NCBI GenBank assembly: GCA_937898685.1
Contig: CALEJT010000017.1
Location: 62,001-126,000 of the forward strand
DNA from: an uncultured Gammaproteobacteria bacterium
Lineage (GTDB): Bacteria > Pseudomonadota > Gammaproteobacteria > Pseudomonadales > Pseudohongiellaceae
Direction: 5' to 3'
DNA length: 64,000 nt
Shown: positions 33,469 to 43,964 of the stretch, in pieces
Layout: every line of letters begins with the position of its first letter
How positions within the stretch are numbered: the first letter of the stretch is position 1
Notes under the pieces: generated by a model
The model's database searches: none
Seen by the model: the letters and a program-made list of their open reading frames with translations, nothing else
Told to the model about the DNA's origin: nothing
Program-made: the position numbers and the translations under genes

Positions 33469-36400
33469 AACTGCTGAACTCGCGCTGGCGGCCGTTCTCT
33501 ACTTCGCAGCCTTCTATCTGGTGTCGAAACTGGGTGAGCGCGGCCGGCATCGCATGCGGCTCCTCAACCATCCGCTGATCTATGTTCTGTCGTTGGGCAT
33601 CCTGGTCGGCACCTGGTCGTTCTATACCGCCTTCGTTTCCGCATCGACGCGCGGCTTCGGCTACAACGCCTACTATCTCGGCTACGGCATCGCCTTTCTG
33701 TTCTCACCGGTTCTGATCCAACCGTTGCTACGCCTGACCCGCGCGCGGCAATTGAGCTCGATGTCGGACGTCTTCGCCTTTCGCTTCCGCAGCCCGATGG
33801 CCGGCACCATCACCACGCTCGCATTGGCGTTCTGCACCTTTCCCTTGCTTGCCCTGCAATATCTCGCGGTTTCGGCGAGCACGAGCATCCTGGCGCCGAA
33901 CGTGCCGAAGCCCTTGTCCGCCGCACTCTTCGGCATCCTGATGATCATCTTCACCTTGCGCTTCGGCTCGCATGACGTCACCGGTCGCGAACGCAACGCA
34001 GGACTGGTGGCAGGACTCGCCTTCGAAGCTCTGTTCAAACTGATCGTGCTGCTGGCTGCCGGCGCCTTCGCGGTCTACGGCGTGTTCGGGGGCTTCGGTG
34101 AACTGGACACCTGGCTGGCGCAGACGCCGGTGGAGATCACGCGGCTCGACAAGCCCTTCATGCAGGACACCTCGAACCTGTTGATCCTGATGTTTTTCTC
34201 CGCGGCGATCGCAATGCCGCACATCTTCCACATGATCTTCCACGAGAACCGCATCCCGCAGCATCTGCCGACCGCGAGCTGGGGCGTGCCGCTCTTCATG
34301 TTGCTGGCGAGCCTGCCGGTACTGCCGCTGCTGTGGGCACGTGAATACCTGGGAGGACAGAGCCCGATCCAGTTCTCGGGCCTGGTGGTGGGACTGTTGA
34401 CCGATCAGCCCTGGATCTCGGTGTTGTTCTATACCGGTGGACTGGCTGCGGCGACCGGCCTTTCCATCGTGCTAACGCTGTCGATGTCCACCATGTGCAT
34501 GAACCATGTGCTACTGCGCCTGCAGACCCCTCCCTCGGGCGCCAACCTCTACACCTGGCTGCTGCGGCGACGTCAGCTCCTGATCACCTCGATCCTGGTA
34601 CTGGGCTACATCACGTTCTACTTCATGCTGATGCCCAACAACCGCATCATCGACGCCGGCACGGTGTCCTTCAACGCCTGCCTGCAGTTCCTGCCTGGGA
34701 TATTGGCACTGCTCTACTGGCCGAGCGCCAACCGCAAGGGCTTCATCAGCGGCTTCGCCGTGGGTTTCGTGACCTGGATCGTCCTCGGCTTCATTCCGTT
34801 GCTCGGCGGACCGGCCTTCCCCATCACCTATGACGAAGCCGGTGCGATCAACTGGAACCTGGTTGCCAGTGTGTCTCTGCTGGCCAACCTCGCGGTGCTG
34901 TTCATCGTCTCGCTCTGTACCACGACCAGTCCGGAAGAACGCCGCGCCGCGCAGCAGTGCCAGCCCGATCGTCTGAGTCAGCCGCGTCCCAGCCAGCTCA
35001 AACGCCCGGCCGAGCTGGTCGAAAGCCTGGCACCCCTGATCGGACCCGACATCGCCAAGCGTGAGGTGGCGCAGGCGCTGGCGGATCTGGGACTCGACTT
35101 CGAGGAACAGCGCTCCCATCACCTGCAGTCCCTGCTGACGCAGGTCGAGGCCAACCTTTCCGCGCTGCTTGGCCCTTCGGTCACGCACCAGGTGATGAAG
35201 CGCCTGGTGCCATACCAGCCGCCGGGCGCCAACCAACCCTACGAACCGGACCTCAACATGATCGAGTCCCAGCTCGAGAGCCGCCCCGGCAGCCTCAGCG
35301 GCATCGCACTCGACCTCGACACCCTGCGCCGACACCACCGCCAGGTACTACAGGAACTGCCCATCGGGGTGTGCTCGCTGGACAAGGAGGGCGTCATCGT
35401 CCTCTGGAACAACGCCATGCGGGACATCACCGGGCTGGATGCGGCCGACCTGGTGGGCCTGCCGCTCGAAGCGCTGCCCATGCCCTGGCGTCAGCTGTTG
35501 GTGGACTTTCTGAAGGCGGACGCCCATTCGCAGCGTCACGTCAGCCAGATCGACGGACAGGAACGGCACTTCAACCTGCACAAGGCCATCAACCAGGGTG
35601 CCGCGGCCAGCGCGGCGCGCAGCACGGTCAGCGGTGAGAGCAGCCGCGTGATCCTGCTGGAAGACCTCACCGAGACCGCCATGCTCGAGGCCGAACTGGC
35701 GCATGCGGAGCGCCTGAGCTCCATCGGCCGACTGGCGGCGGGAGTGGCACACGAGATCGGCAACCCGGTCACCGGCATCGCCTGCCTGGCACAGAACCTG
35801 CGGGACGAAACCCAGGAGGCCGATCTGCGCGAGATGGCCGAGCAGATCATCCAGCAGACCCGCCGCATCTCCTCGATCACGAGCGCACTGATCACCTTCT
35901 CCCACAGTGGCCGCACGGCGGGACAGCGCCTGCGCGACGAACTCGTCGACCTGCGTCACCTCACCGAGGAGACCCTCAAGCTGCTACGGCTGCAGAACGA
36001 CGGTAAGAACATCCGCATCCTCAACCACTGCGAAGGACGGGACAAAGTGCGGGGCGACGCCCAGCGCATCCAGCAGGTGCTGGTGAACCTTCTGACCAAC
36101 TCGCGCGACGCCAGTCCGCCGGGCTCCACCATCACTGTAACCGACAGTAGCAATGACACCTCGGTAACACTCACGGTTACAGATCAGGGCTCCGGCATCC
36201 CGAAAGAGCTGCAAAAACGCATCTTCGAGCCGTTTTTTACCACCAAAGACCCCGGAAAAGGCACTGGACTGGGGCTTTCGCTGGTCTACAACATCGTCTC
36301 CGACCTCGGTGGCACGATCCATATCGAAAGCCCCGTTGATACCTTGAGTGACACTGGCACCCGGGTTATTGTTACGTTCCCTAAGTACTCACCGCGCACG

Positions 36401-36508
36401 GAAGGCGCGGCTGCGGAACGGCAAGGACCCCTGAGCCAGCGGTACAACAGTGCGAAGTCAGAGCAGTCGGCTCCCGCGGAGCGCCTGACCAGCACAGCAT
36501 CGAGGTAG
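33455..36508 (+). CDS. cbrA: CbrA-type sensor kinase with solute-symporter domain
   Basis: A 1017-residue hybrid of transporter and histidine kinase. Residues about 1-490 are a polytopic sodium:solute-symporter (SLC5) domain, then a linker, a PAS domain (about 625-735; ELPIGVCSLDKEGVIVLWNNA), a HisKA domain with His766 in AHEIGNPVTG, and an HATPase domain (NLLTNSRDASPPG, DQGSGIPKE, FFTTKDPGKGTGLGLS). CbrA of Pseudomonas has this layout, imports or senses histidine, and phosphorylates CbrB to adjust carbon/nitrogen balance. It overlaps cbrX by 14 bases and precedes cbrB by 22. Start ATG 33455 or 33458. Confidence 0.92.
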   Translation: MMALETAELALAAVLYFAAFYLVSKLGERGRHRMRLLNHPLIYVLSLGILVGTWSFYTAFVSASTRGFGYNAYYLGYGIAFLFSPVLIQPLLRLTRARQLSSMSDVFAFRFRSPMAGTITTLALAFCTFPLLALQYLAVSASTSILAPNVPKPLSAALFGILMIIFTLRFGSHDVTGRERNAGLVAGLAFEALFKLIVLLAAGAFAVYGVFGGFGELDTWLAQTPVEITRLDKPFMQDTSNLLILMFFSAAIAMPHIFHMIFHENRIPQHLPTASWGVPLFMLLASLPVLPLLWAREYLGGQSPIQFSGLVVGLLTDQPWISVLFYTGGLAAATGLSIVLTLSMSTMCMNHVLLRLQTPPSGANLYTWLLRRRQLLITSILVLGYITFYFMLMPNNRIIDAGTVSFNACLQFLPGILALLYWPSANRKGFISGFAVGFVTWIVLGFIPLLGGPAFPITYDEAGAINWNLVASVSLLANLAVLFIVSLCTTTSPEERRAAQQCQPDRLSQPRPSQLKRPAELVESLAPLIGPDIAKREVAQALADLGLDFEEQRSHHLQSLLTQVEANLSALLGPSVTHQVMKRLVPYQPPGANQPYEPDLNMIESQLESRPGSLSGIALDLDTLRRHHRQVLQELPIGVCSLDKEGVIVLWNNAMRDITGLDAADLVGLPLEALPMPWRQLLVDFLKADAHSQRHVSQIDGQERHFNLHKAINQGAAASAARSTVSGESSRVILLEDLTETAMLEAELAHAERLSSIGRLAAGVAHEIGNPVTGIACLAQNLRDETQEADLREMAEQIIQQTRRISSITSALITFSHSGRTAGQRLRDELVDLRHLTEETLKLLRLQNDGKNIRILNHCEGRDKVRGDAQRIQQVLVNLLTNSRDASPPGSTITVTDSSNDTSVTLTVTDQGSGIPKELQKRIFEPFFTTKDPGKGTGLGLSLVYNIVSDLGGTIHIESPVDTLSDTGTRVIVTFPKYSPRTEGAAAERQGPLSQRYNSAKSEQSAPAERLTSTASR

Positions 36509-36530
36509 GCACGGCCTCCGGGACAAGACC

Positions 36531-37937
<1,407 letters not shown>

Positions 37938-38027
37938 GCTAGCCCTCCCCCTCAGCCCTGCCGAAAATGCCGGCTTCTCAAGCCCCGGCCAGCCCTTTTG
38001 CGCTCCTCGGACGAGCTTCCACAATGC

Positions 38028-38090
38028 GTTACCGTGTTACCGAATTGGTTACATTTCTAAACGCGAAGTAACAGATTTTCGAAGTGTTAC
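38028..38090 (+). promoter_or_regulatory. Cluster of GTTAC/GTAAC sites (probable CbrB binding sites)
   Basis: Five copies of a GTTAC core occur in 63 bases: CGTTAC near 38027, TGTTAC 38035-38040, GGTTACA 38047-38053, GTAACA 38068-38073 (inverted) and TGTTAC 38085-38090. TGTTAC paired with an inverted GTAACA is, from memory, the CbrB recognition pattern in Pseudomonas. The cluster lies about 70-130 bases upstream of the sigma-54 promoter, the normal range for an enhancer-binding protein. Confidence 0.68.
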
Positions 38091-38159
38091 CGCCGTTTCG
38101 GCCCCTCCATTCCAATATAACCATTTGATTTTATTGAAATTCATGTTTTTTACACAAAC

Positions 38160-38174
38160 TGGCACAAAGCGTGC
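38160..38174 (+). promoter_or_regulatory. Sigma-54 promoter of the CrcZ-like RNA
   Basis: TGGCACAAAGCGTGC matches the -24/-12 consensus TGGCAC-N5-TTGC except at one base, with GG at -24 and GC at -12 in the correct spacing. The expected start of transcription is about 12 bases after the GC, near 38186. Confidence 0.75.
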
Positions 38175-38185
38175 ATTATTTGGGG

Positions 38186-38459
38186 AGGACAAGCAACAAG
38201 AACAACAAGATAACAATAAGCAGAACAAGCTTGCCGCATTACTTCCGAGACTGACGGTAACGCCAGAAAACCGGAGAAGACTGCGTAGCAGCGACGGTTT
38301 GGATCGAGGAAGTGTTGTTTGCCAGGGGTATCCCCATTTGTTTTTCCGGTCAATGACCATCGAGAACAATAACAGGGCATGGATGTCTATTAGCTAACAA
38401 AAACAATAAATGGCTAGTGCTTCGAGAACCCGGGAAGGTTTCGACCTTCCCGGGTTTTT
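38186..38459 (+). ncRNA. crcZ: CrcZ-like Hfq/Crc-titrating small RNA
   Basis: An RNA of about 274 nt from the sigma-54 promoter to a strong terminator, in the position of crcZ between cbrB and pcnB. It carries three clusters of tandem AAN triplets, the A-rich sites bound by Hfq with Crc: five triplets at 38195-38209 plus three at 38212-38220, three at 38365-38373, and five at 38396-38410 just before the terminator. No sizeable ORF with a ribosome site is present. In Pseudomonas CrcZ (about 370-410 nt) sequesters Hfq/Crc under poor carbon supply and relieves repression of catabolic mRNAs. This one would be shorter. The 5' end is inferred, not observed. Confidence 0.78.
38427..38459 (+). terminator. 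Terminator of the CrcZ-like RNA
   Basis: A 13-bp perfect stem AACCCGGGAAGGT (38427-38439) / ACCTTCCCGGGTT (38444-38456) closed by a TTCG tetraloop, with five T at 38455-38459. Confidence 0.93.
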
Positions 38460-38574
38460 AATGTCTGATGCTTTTTCCCGGCTCCAGACTGTGCGGCCCT
38501 GCCCGCACCTTGTGTATTGCCCCGAATCAGGCACAGCGGTGTAAAATGCCGGCACTTTTGCAACACCGTTTTGG

Positions 38575-39984
38575 ATGGGCCTGCGTATTTCAAGTTCTCC
38601 AACATCGTCCCGCCCGACACCGCCCCACCTGCATGTGATCAGCAGGGCCGAACACGGTATTTCGCGGCAACAAATCAGTCCCAATTGCCTCAAGGTGCTG
38701 TACGCCCTCAATGATGCGGGCTATCAAGCCTTCATCGTCGGTGGTGGTGTGCGCGACCTGCTCCTGGGCCTGCGCCCGAAAGATTTCGACATAGCCACCA
38801 ACGCCACGCCGGAAGAAATCCGGGCGCTGTTCCGCAACTCCCGCATCATCGGTCGCCGCTTCCGCATCGTGCACGTGCATTTCGGCCGCGAGATTCTCGA
38901 GGTCTCGACCTTCCGCGCGCTTACCCATGACCAGGTGGAAGTCGTCGAAGGAGGCCTGACCAAGGCCGAACGGCACCTGGATTCGGTGCAGTCGAGCGAC
39001 GGGATGATCCTGCGCGACAACGTCTACGGCACCATCGAAGAAGACGTGATGCGCCGTGACTTCACGGTGAATGCGCTCTACTACACCGTGCGCAATTTCG
39101 AAGTGCACGACTATGTCGACGGCCTCGCCGACATCGACCGCCGCTGTCTGCGCATGATCGGCAACCCCGAGCAGCGCTACCGCGAGGATCCGGTGCGCGT
39201 GCTGCGCGCGATCCGTCTCGCCGCCAAACTGAATTTCAGCATCGAGCCCGTCACCGAAGCGCCGCTACGTCCCTGCGCGCAGTTGCTGCGCTCGGTGCCG
39301 GCAGCGCGTCTGTTCGATGAATTCATGAAACTGTTCTTCGCCGGCGTGGGCGAGCAGACCTTCGAGCTGCTCTGCCACTACGGCGTGTTCGAAGTGCTCT
39401 TCCCTGCCACCGGTGCCGCGCTCGCCAATCCGGAGCGCCATGAGCAATACCTGAAGCTGCTGCATCTGGCCTTCGCCAACACCGATGCGCGCGTGAACGA
39501 AGACAAGAGCGTGACTCCCGCCTTCCTCCTCGCCGTCATCCTGTGGCCCGCGCTGCAGGAGAGGATGAAACAGATGCTGGCCGATGGTGTTCCCGCCGTG
39601 CCGGCACTGCAGGAAGCAGGACTTTCCGTATTGATGCAGCAGGTCGAACGCATCGCGATTCCGAAACGCTTCAGCGTGCCGATGCGCGAAATCTGGGAAC
39701 TGCAATTGCGTCTACCCAACCGCCGCGGCAAACGCGCTCATCAGCTGCTCGCCAACAAGCGCTTCCGCGCCGCCTACGATTTCCTGATGCTGCGCGAAGC
39801 CTCGGGTGAGGATCTGGACGGACTGGGGGCTTGGTGGACCGAGTTCCAGCAAGCCGATTTCCAGCGCCAGCAAGAACTCATCGACACACTCGATCGCCGC
39901 GCGACTCACTCCCGTCCGCGCAAGCGCCGCGTGAGATCACGCCGCGGCAAGGCCCCGCAGCAACCACCTGTCGACAATGTCTGA
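38575..39984 (+). CDS. pcnB: Poly(A) polymerase I
   Basis: A 469-residue class II nucleotidyltransferase that adds A-tails to RNA 3' ends and so promotes decay. It has the head motif FIVGGGVRDLLLGLRPKDFDIAT with the metal-binding Asp pair, RRDFTVNALYY, and an Arg/Lys-rich C-terminal tail (HSRPRKRRVRSRRGK) for RNA binding. It follows the CrcZ-like RNA as in Pseudomonas. Its end overlaps the kinase gene by 8 bases. Confidence 0.93.
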   Translation: MGLRISSSPTSSRPTPPHLHVISRAEHGISRQQISPNCLKVLYALNDAGYQAFIVGGGVRDLLLGLRPKDFDIATNATPEEIRALFRNSRIIGRRFRIVHVHFGREILEVSTFRALTHDQVEVVEGGLTKAERHLDSVQSSDGMILRDNVYGTIEEDVMRRDFTVNALYYTVRNFEVHDYVDGLADIDRRCLRMIGNPEQRYREDPVRVLRAIRLAAKLNFSIEPVTEAPLRPCAQLLRSVPAARLFDEFMKLFFAGVGEQTFELLCHYGVFEVLFPATGAALANPERHEQYLKLLHLAFANTDARVNEDKSVTPAFLLAVILWPALQERMKQMLADGVPAVPALQEAGLSVLMQQVERIAIPKRFSVPMREIWELQLRLPNRRGKRAHQLLANKRFRAAYDFLMLREASGEDLDGLGAWWTEFQQADFQRQQELIDTLDRRATHSRPRKRRVRSRRGKAPQQPPVDNV

Positions 39985-40672
39985 AACACGGAAACCCCAG
40001 GTGACGGACAGCGCAGCACAACAACCGAGTCCGCCGCGTTACATCGTGGTGGAAGGCCCAATCGGCGTCGGCAAGACCTCGCTGGCCAAGCGCCTGGCGG
40101 AGACCTTCAACTACGAAATGCTGCTGGAGAAGAGCGAAGAAAATCCCTTCCTCGCTCGCTTCTACCAGGCACCGCGGCAGATGGCGTTGGCGACGCAGTT
40201 GTTCTTCCTGTTCCAGCGCGCACAGCAGCTGCAGGAACTGCGCCAGAGCGACATGTTCGAACCCGTGCGTGTCGCCGACTTCCTGATGGAAAAGGACCGC
40301 ATCTTCGCGCGACAGAACCTCGACGCCGACGAATTCGCGCTGTACGAGAAGGTCTACGAGCATCTGACCATCGATGCGCCCACGCCCGATCTCGTGATTT
40401 ATCTGCAGGCGCCGGTGGAAGTATTGATGCAGCGCATCCAGCAACGCGGCATTCCCGCCGAGCAGCTGATCAAGGAGGACTACCTCCTCGCGCTCAGCGA
40501 CGCCTATGCCGACTTCTTCCACTATTACGACGCCAGCACCTTGTTGGTGGTGAACAGCAGCGAGGCCGACTTCGTGCACAACGACGAGCACTACAACCTG
40601 CTGCTCAAACAGGTATTGAGCCTACGTCCAGGCACACGCAACTACTTCAACCCCGCACCCAGCTTGCTCTGA
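39977..40672 (+). CDS. Deoxynucleoside kinase family protein
   Basis: A 231-residue kinase of the deoxyadenosine/deoxycytidine/deoxyguanosine kinase (dNK) family. It has P-loop VVEGPIGVGKTSLAKRL, the DRIFARQNL region in place of the DRS motif, and the LID-like QRIQQRGIPAEQ. It would phosphorylate deoxynucleosides for salvage. In Pseudomonas folK sits here between pcnB and panB; FolK features are absent, so this kinase takes that place. It overlaps pcnB by 8 bases, indicating coupled translation. Confidence 0.85.
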   Translation: MSETRKPQVTDSAAQQPSPPRYIVVEGPIGVGKTSLAKRLAETFNYEMLLEKSEENPFLARFYQAPRQMALATQLFFLFQRAQQLQELRQSDMFEPVRVADFLMEKDRIFARQNLDADEFALYEKVYEHLTIDAPTPDLVIYLQAPVEVLMQRIQQRGIPAEQLIKEDYLLALSDAYADFFHYYDASTLLVVNSSEADFVHNDEHYNLLLKQVLSLRPGTRNYFNPAPSLL

Positions 40673-40702
40673 TGCGGCGCGGCTCCGGCCGAGCGCCGGC
40701 GC

Positions 40703-40708
40703 TATAAT
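40703..40708 (+). promoter_or_regulatory. Possible -10 box for panB
   Basis: TATAAT lies 29 bases before the GTG start of panB. No convincing -35 box is seen. It overlaps an upstream in-frame ATG (40707), which argues against that ATG as start. Confidence 0.45.
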
Positions 40709-40736
40709 GCCCGCCCCTTTGCCAGAGGACTTCACC

Positions 40737-41531
40737 GTGGCCAAGATCACGCTTCACACCCTGCAGGAAATGAAGCAGCGCAAAGAGAAATTCGTTTGCC
40801 TCACTTCCTATGACGCCACTTTTGCCCGCTTGAGTTCACGCGCCGGCGTGGAAGTATTGCTGGTGGGCGATTCCCTCGGCATGGTGCTGCAGGGCCACGA
40901 TTCGACGCTGCCGGTGACGATGGAAGATCTCATCTACCACGTGCAGTGCGTCAAACGCGGCAACGAAGGTTCGCTGCTGCTCGCCGACCTGCCCTTCATG
41001 GCCTACGCCTCCGAAGCGCAGACGCTGGAGAACGCCGCGCGATTGATGCGCGCCGGCGCGCAGATGGTGAAGCTCGAAGGCGGCGCCTGGATCGCGGAGA
41101 CCACGCATCTGCTCACCGAGCGCGGTATTCCCGTGTGTGCCCACATGGGCCTGACGCCGCAATCGATCAACCGCATCGGCGGCTTCCGCGTGCAGGGCCG
41201 CGATCCGCAAGTGGCCAACACCATGATCGAAGAAGCACTGTTGCTCGAATCACGCGGCGCCAACCTCCTCTTGCTCGAATGCGTGCCGCAGCAACTGGCG
41301 CGCACGATCACCGAACGTCTGAGCATTCCCGTGATCGGCATCGGCGCCGGTCCCGACGTGGATGGCCAGATCATGGTGGTCCACGACGTCCTCGGCATCT
41401 CGCCCATCACTCCCCGTTTCGTGAAGAACTTCCTGCCGGACTCGACGGACGGCATCCCGGGCGCCATCGCCGCCTACGTCAAGGCAGTGAAGGAGAAGCG
41501 TTTCCCAGCTCCGGAGCATTGCTATGACTGA
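40737..41531 (+). CDS. panB: Ketopantoate hydroxymethyltransferase
   Basis: A 264-residue PanB, which adds a hydroxymethyl group to alpha-ketoisovalerate in pantothenate synthesis. Landmarks are CLTSYDATFARL, VGDSLGMVLQGHDSTLPVT, KLEGGAW, AHMGLTPQS and LLLECVP. GTG 40737 has AGAGGA 7 bases upstream and gives the same length as E. coli PanB. It overlaps panC by 8 bases. Confidence 0.96.
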   Translation: MAKITLHTLQEMKQRKEKFVCLTSYDATFARLSSRAGVEVLLVGDSLGMVLQGHDSTLPVTMEDLIYHVQCVKRGNEGSLLLADLPFMAYASEAQTLENAARLMRAGAQMVKLEGGAWIAETTHLLTERGIPVCAHMGLTPQSINRIGGFRVQGRDPQVANTMIEEALLLESRGANLLLLECVPQQLARTITERLSIPVIGIGAGPDVDGQIMVVHDVLGISPITPRFVKNFLPDSTDGIPGAIAAYVKAVKEKRFPAPEHCYD

Positions 41532-42375
41532 GTTGCAGATCCTCAACGACATCGCCGCGCTGCGCGCCTGGCGTGAAGAAGTCGCCGCCCGCAATCTACG
41601 CGTGGGTCTGGTGCCGACCATGGGCAATCTGCACGCCGGCCACATCTCCCTCGTCCACGCCGCCAAGGCCGAGTGCGACGTGGTGCTTGCCACCATCTTC
41701 GTGAACCCGCTGCAGTTCGGCGCCAACGAAGATCTCGATCGTTATCCGCGTACCTTCGAAGCGGACTGCAAGGCACTGCAGGAGGCCGGTGCCAATGCCG
41801 TCTTCGCACCCGAGCCGAGCGAACTCTATCCCCGCGGCCTCGGGGCTCAGACGCGCATCAGCGTGCCCGGTCTGTCGGAGCTCCACTGCGGCAAGACGCG
41901 CCCTGGACATTTCGATGGTGTCTGCACGGTGGTGACCAAGCTCTTCAATCTGACGCAGGCACACGATGCCTATTTCGGCCTGAAGGACTACCAGCAGTTC
42001 CGCATCATCAGCACCATGGTGGAAGACCTGAACCTGCCGATCCGTCTGCATGGCGTGCCCACCGTGCGCGGCATCGATGGCCTGGCCCTGAGCTCTCGCA
42101 ACGGCTACCTGAGCCCCGAGCAACGCGAGCTGGCGCCGCATCTCTATCGTGTATTGCAGCTGACCGGCGCGCGTGTGAGTGGTGGGGCAACCGACCTGCG
42201 CGCCCTCGAGCGTGAAGCTGTGGAAGCCTTGAAAACTGCGGGTTTCCGCCCCGATTACGTCGCCATCTGCGATGCCGAGACGCTGTTGCCCGCCGAAGAC
42301 GACACCGATTCCATCATCCTGCTCGGCGCCGCCTGGCTGGGCGAAACCCGGCTGATCGACAACGTGCTGCTCTGA
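41524..42375 (+). CDS. panC: Pantoate-beta-alanine ligase
   Basis: A 283-residue pantothenate synthetase, joining pantoate and beta-alanine with ATP. It has the HIGH-like VPTMGNLHAGHISLV, the FVNPLQFG motif, FDGVCTVVTKLFN and LALSSRNGYL. Length matches the family. It overlaps panB by 8 bases; panD follows 109 bases later with its own likely promoter. Confidence 0.96.
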   Translation: MTELQILNDIAALRAWREEVAARNLRVGLVPTMGNLHAGHISLVHAAKAECDVVLATIFVNPLQFGANEDLDRYPRTFEADCKALQEAGANAVFAPEPSELYPRGLGAQTRISVPGLSELHCGKTRPGHFDGVCTVVTKLFNLTQAHDAYFGLKDYQQFRIISTMVEDLNLPIRLHGVPTVRGIDGLALSSRNGYLSPEQRELAPHLYRVLQLTGARVSGGATDLRALEREAVEALKTAGFRPDYVAICDAETLLPAEDDTDSIILLGAAWLGETRLIDNVLL

Positions 42376-42484
42376 GCCCGCTGTCCACTCGAGCGCGCGG
42401 ATTTGCCCGGCCGGGTGCGAACTGGGATAATGCGCCCCCTTTCGGGCAGGTCCGCAAGTGACCCTGAAAAGAGGTATTGAAGCC

Positions 42485-42868
42485 GTGCAAACCCTGATGT
42501 TGAAAGCCAAGCTGCATCGCGCCTGCGTAACCCATTCCGAACTCGATTACGAAGGCTCCTGCGCCATCGACGGCAACCTGCTGGATCTGGCCGGTATCCG
42601 CGAGTACGAACAGATTCAGATCTACAACGTCACCAACGGCGAGCGCTTCACCACCTACGCCATTCGTGCCGAAGCCGGCAGCCGCATCATCTCCGTCAAT
42701 GGCGCAGCGGCACACAAGGCCGCCGTGGGCGATCGGGTCATCATCTGCGCCTACGCCTCCTACAGCGAAGCGGAACTCGTCAACCACAAACCCAAGCTGG
42801 TTTACCTCGACGAGCAGAACAACGTCACCCGCACCGGCAACGCCATTCCCGTACAGCTCGCCAGCTGA
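42485..42868 (+). CDS. panD: Aspartate 1-decarboxylase precursor
   Basis: A 127-residue PanD, which makes beta-alanine from aspartate. The self-cleavage site is the Gly-Ser of DYEGSCAID, where Ser becomes the pyruvoyl group. GTG 42485 has AGAGG about 9 bases upstream and gives the family length; the frame also opens at 42458. A GATAAT sequence at 42425-42430 could be its -10 box. Confidence 0.95.
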   Translation: MQTLMLKAKLHRACVTHSELDYEGSCAIDGNLLDLAGIREYEQIQIYNVTNGERFTTYAIRAEAGSRIISVNGAAAHKAAVGDRVIICAYASYSEAELVNHKPKLVYLDEQNNVTRTGNAIPVQLAS

Positions 42869-42904
42869 ACCGAGACCTTCACCCGCGCATCCATCCGCGC
42901 ATCG

Positions 42905-42934
42905 GAAGGTGTGACGCAAAGGCGCCACACCTTC
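42905..42934 (+). terminator. Hairpin after panD
   Basis: A 9-bp stem GAAGGTGTG (42905-42913) / CACACCTTC (42926-42934) with a 12-base loop lies 36 bases behind panD. It has no T run, so it is a weak terminator or an mRNA-end hairpin. Confidence 0.4.
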
Positions 42935-43264
42935 GGTAACTCTCCCATCGCTTTCAGCAGCAGCTACCGCTGACCTTCTGCTATCGCGCTTTGCACGATT
43001 TGCACTTTTTGCTCAGAAAGCGAAAGACACAGCAAAAACCGCGCAAGTTGTGTGAAAAAGCAGCGCTCAAGCTTTCTAAACTCATCACAAGCCCCTATGG
43101 TTTTTCCTAACTCCGGCCCGTTCCGACAAGGACTGGGGTGAAGGCAAGAAGACGGCGCGTGCGTTTCACCACTGCGCTGTAAAGCCTGCGGCGGTGGTTA
43201 CGCGTCGATAGGAAACAGTACTCACAGTCTTCTCAAATCAACCGTTTGAAGAGAGGGATCTGGA
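42935..43264. other. Intergenic leader of the membrane-protein gene
   Basis: About 330 bases with no acceptable reading frame. It is less GC-rich around 43000-43120 than the flanking genes. The right end has GAAGAGAGGGATCTGG as ribosome site for the gene at 43265. A promoter is expected here but I cannot place boxes with confidence. Confidence 0.4.
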
Positions 43265-43798
43265 ATGAAATGTTTTTACTATCTGTCTCCCACCTTGGCC
43301 GAAACCAGCAAGATCTCGGACGACCTGCGTGCCTCCGGTGTCAACGATTGGTTCATCCATATCGTGAGCAAGAATGAAGCGGGGCTACAGCGACAGCGGC
43401 TGCGTTCCAGCAACTATCTCGAAACCCTGGACTTCGTACGCGAAGGCATGATCGGTGGTTGTATCGGTCTCGTCGCCGGTCTCATCTTCTGTGCGGCAGT
43501 CATGTACATGCAGCCCTTCGAAGCGGCCTTGCCATGGGTGGCCTACGCGGCCGCGCTCATCGTGCCGACGGGCTTCGGCGCGTGGCTGGGTGGCTTGGTT
43601 GGTTTGTCCAACGAGAACAAGAAGCTGCAGCCCTTCCATAGCGCCATCGAAGACGGTCAGTACCTGATCCTCATCTATGCCAGCAACAAGGAAGAGGCCA
43701 AGATCCACGCCATGATGGAGCGCCTGCATCCCGAGGCGAAGCTCGTCGGCCTCGACCCTCACTTCTACAATCCCTTCGCCGAGCCGCAATTGGTCTGA
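43265..43798 (+). CDS. Hypothetical protein with two membrane segments
   Basis: A 177-residue protein of unknown family. A soluble N-terminal part (residues 1-60), then two membrane helices with Gly-rich faces (about 63-83 and 90-112; GGCIGLVAGLIF, GFGAWLGGLVGL), then a soluble C-terminal domain of about 60 residues (GQYLILIYASNKEEA). The Gly-rich pair flanked by cytoplasmic domains recalls stress-related Gly-zipper membrane proteins, but no function follows. It has its own terminator. Confidence 0.7.
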   Translation: MKCFYYLSPTLAETSKISDDLRASGVNDWFIHIVSKNEAGLQRQRLRSSNYLETLDFVREGMIGGCIGLVAGLIFCAAVMYMQPFEAALPWVAYAAALIVPTGFGAWLGGLVGLSNENKKLQPFHSAIEDGQYLILIYASNKEEAKIHAMMERLHPEAKLVGLDPHFYNPFAEPQLV

Positions 43799-43861
43799 GC
43801 CGAATAGTCGGTCAAGCTCGTCACGCTGCCCTGGCAGCGACAACAATAGAGCACTACCGAG

Positions 43862-43891
43862 ACTACGGGGCTGCACGAAGCCCCGTAGTTT
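43862..43891 (+). terminator. Rho-independent terminator
   Basis: An 11-bp stem ACTACGGGGCT (43862-43872) / AGCCCCGTAGT (43879-43889) with loop GCACGA and a short T tail, behind the membrane-protein gene. Confidence 0.75.
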
Positions 43892-43964
43892 CCCGTCTTG
43901 CAATCGCGTTTACGACCTCGCACACTCGGGCACTTTCTCGAGCCCAGTCACCAGCGAGGAACCC

